Shown one piece after another: positions 4,745 to 5,179 of a stretch of DNA of 5,179 bases. The stretch is from Hyphomicrobiales bacterium (GTDB taxonomy: Bacteria > Pseudomonadota > Alphaproteobacteria > Rhizobiales > S144-35). A program made the translations under genes and the position numbers. Location of the stretch: the NCBI GenBank assembly GCA_015494185.1, contig WGBT01000228.1, forward strand, positions 1 through 5,179, in the 5' to 3' direction. The notes under the pieces are model-generated. The model was not told where the DNA came from. It saw nothing but the letters and a program-made list of their open reading frames with translations, and did no database searches. How positions within the stretch are numbered: position 1 is the first letter of the stretch; each line of letters begins with the position of its first letter.

Positions 4745-4930
4745 GTGGGGAGGAGCACGCAATTAATCGTCCTCGGCTCAGTCTTGTTATGGAGATGGTT
4801 GTTTCCTGCTGAAGCGGGAAATTGGGTATGTGAGGGCGAATCTGCGACTTGGAATTCAACAATTGTGCAGGAAGGTGCCTTGTACTTGGGTGATCCGTCC
4901 TGTCGCGTAAGCACTTGGGAGAGAGCTTGA
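4745..4930 (+). CDS. Possible small ORF overlapping the start of dsrB
   Basis: A frame from GTG at 4745 runs 61 codons and stops at TGA 4928-4930, overlapping the dsrB ATG by one base (TGATG), the classic layout of translational coupling. The N-terminal part LIVLGSVLLWRWLFPAEAG (residues 7-25) is hydrophobic and ends in a small-residue stretch, like a signal peptide. The rest is short, with two Cys (residues 29 and 53) and four Trp in all. Against it: the GTG has no well-placed ribosome binding site, the family is not recognised, and the overlap could be chance because dsrB has its own good ribosome binding site inside this frame. An alternative is that the whole spacer is untranslated regulatory RNA. 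Confidence 0.25.
   Translation: MGRSTQLIVLGSVLLWRWLFPAEAGNWVCEGESATWNSTIVQEGALYLGDPSCRVSTWERA
4802..4821 (+). other. 8-bp hairpin with TGAA tetraloop in the dsrA-dsrB spacer
   Basis: TTTCCTGC (4802-4809) pairs with GCGGGAAA (4814-4821), one T-G wobble, closing a 4-base TGAA loop. There is no T-run after it, so it is not a terminator. It could be part of a structured leader for dsrB or an RNase-protecting stem. Confidence 0.45.
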
Positions 4931-5179
4931 TGGCTGATACACCAAAGCTACCTGATGAACATGGTGTGCCGGATCCGTTCCAGTATATGCACCCCATTCT
5001 AAAGAAAAATTATGGCAACTGGGATTACCATGATCGGCCCCGTCCTGGCGTTCTGCGTCATGTTGCCAAAAGTGGTGATCAGGTGTGGACGGTTCGTGCG
5101 GGTACGCAACGGCAAATGGATGTCTTTACCATCCGAAAGCTGTGTGATATCGCTGATGAATTTGCCGAGGGGCATGTTC
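4930..5179 (+). CDS. dsrB: Dissimilatory sulfite reductase beta subunit DsrB, N-terminal part (cut by window edge)
   Basis: The frame from ATG 4930 gives 83 codons and continues past the right edge. GGGAGAGAG (4917-4925) supplies a good ribosome binding site. The N-terminus MADTPKLPDEHGVPDPFQYM is followed by HPILKKNYGNWDYHDRPRPG (21-40) and a core strand VWTVRAGTQRQMDVFTIRKL (52-71), all characteristic of DsrB. The siroheme- and cluster-binding cysteines come later in the protein and are not in the window. DsrB pairs with DsrA and, in characterised DsrAB structures, carries the catalytically active siroheme. A full DsrB is about 355-380 residues, so roughly a quarter is seen. In known sulfur oxidisers dsrEFHC and the membrane genes dsrMKJOP follow; they would lie to the right. 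Confidence 0.95.
   Translation, partial: MADTPKLPDEHGVPDPFQYMHPILKKNYGNWDYHDRPRPGVLRHVAKSGDQVWTVRAGTQRQMDVFTIRKLCDIADEFAEGHV

Larger units (their letters stand above)
4639..4929 (+). other. 291-nt dsrA-dsrB spacer
   Basis: This gap is far longer than the few tens of bases usual between dsrA and dsrB. It holds, in order: a terminator-like hairpin just after the dsrA stop; an AT-rich stretch (about 4688-4712); a purine-rich GGGGAGGAG (4747-4755) that looks like a Shine-Dalgarno but has no ATG, GTG or TTG at proper distance; an 8-bp hairpin at 4802-4821; and the dsrB ribosome binding site GGGAGAGAG (4917-4925). I found no well-spaced sigma70 promoter for dsrB. No insertion-sequence ends or target-site duplications are evident. 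Confidence 0.75.

Noticed and set aside
4847..4919. ACTTGG occurring three times (4847, 4884, 4913) before dsrB
   Set aside because: Irregular spacing and short length; a triple 6-mer in a spacer of this size is not significant.
1..5179. CRISPR array, tRNA, rRNA, insertion sequence or phage genes
   Set aside because: No regularly spaced repeats, tRNA-like cloverleaf or T-loop consensus, transposase frame, or phage protein was seen.

Overview
The window comes from a sulfur-oxidising bacterium, most likely an alphaproteobacterium of the Rhodospirillales type. This rests on the recognisable dsrA and dsrB genes, a fused CysG-type siroheme synthase, and the gene set and base composition. The lineage is my inference. 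No 16S or other marker is present.

Layout. Positions 1-2422 carry a minus-strand cluster, read right to left: a TauD/TfdA-type 2-oxoglutarate/Fe(II) dioxygenase (1487-2422), a 66-residue protein of unknown function (1178-1378), a 72-residue conserved-looking small protein (842-1060), and siroheme synthase cysG (713 down to the left edge, cut off at the start of its methyltransferase domain). The gaps between these genes are 108-128 nt and hold small stem-loops, a 2 x 15 bp tandem repeat and a 14 bp palindrome. Positions 2423-3369 form a 947-nt divergent intergenic region with no convincing gene. It holds several promoter-like hexamer pairs, AT-rich inverted repeats and a possible 13-codon leader ORF. 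Positions 3370-4638 are dsrA on the plus strand. After it comes an unusually long 291-nt spacer with a terminator-like hairpin, then dsrB from 4930, cut off by the right edge.

How the parts fit. DsrAB is the siroheme- and [4Fe-4S]-containing sulfite reductase. In sulfur oxidisers it runs in the oxidative direction, making sulfite from sulfane sulfur delivered by the DsrC/DsrEFH system. CysG makes siroheme, so a siroheme gene divergently adjacent to dsrAB is coherent. The role of the dioxygenase and the two small proteins is not shown by sequence.

The most unusual feature is the dsrA-dsrB spacer. These subunits form an alpha2beta2 complex and their genes are normally only a few tens of bases apart. 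Here they are separated by 291 nt with an intrinsic-terminator-like hairpin just after dsrA, a second strong hairpin, and a 61-codon GTG-started frame whose TGA overlaps the dsrB ATG.
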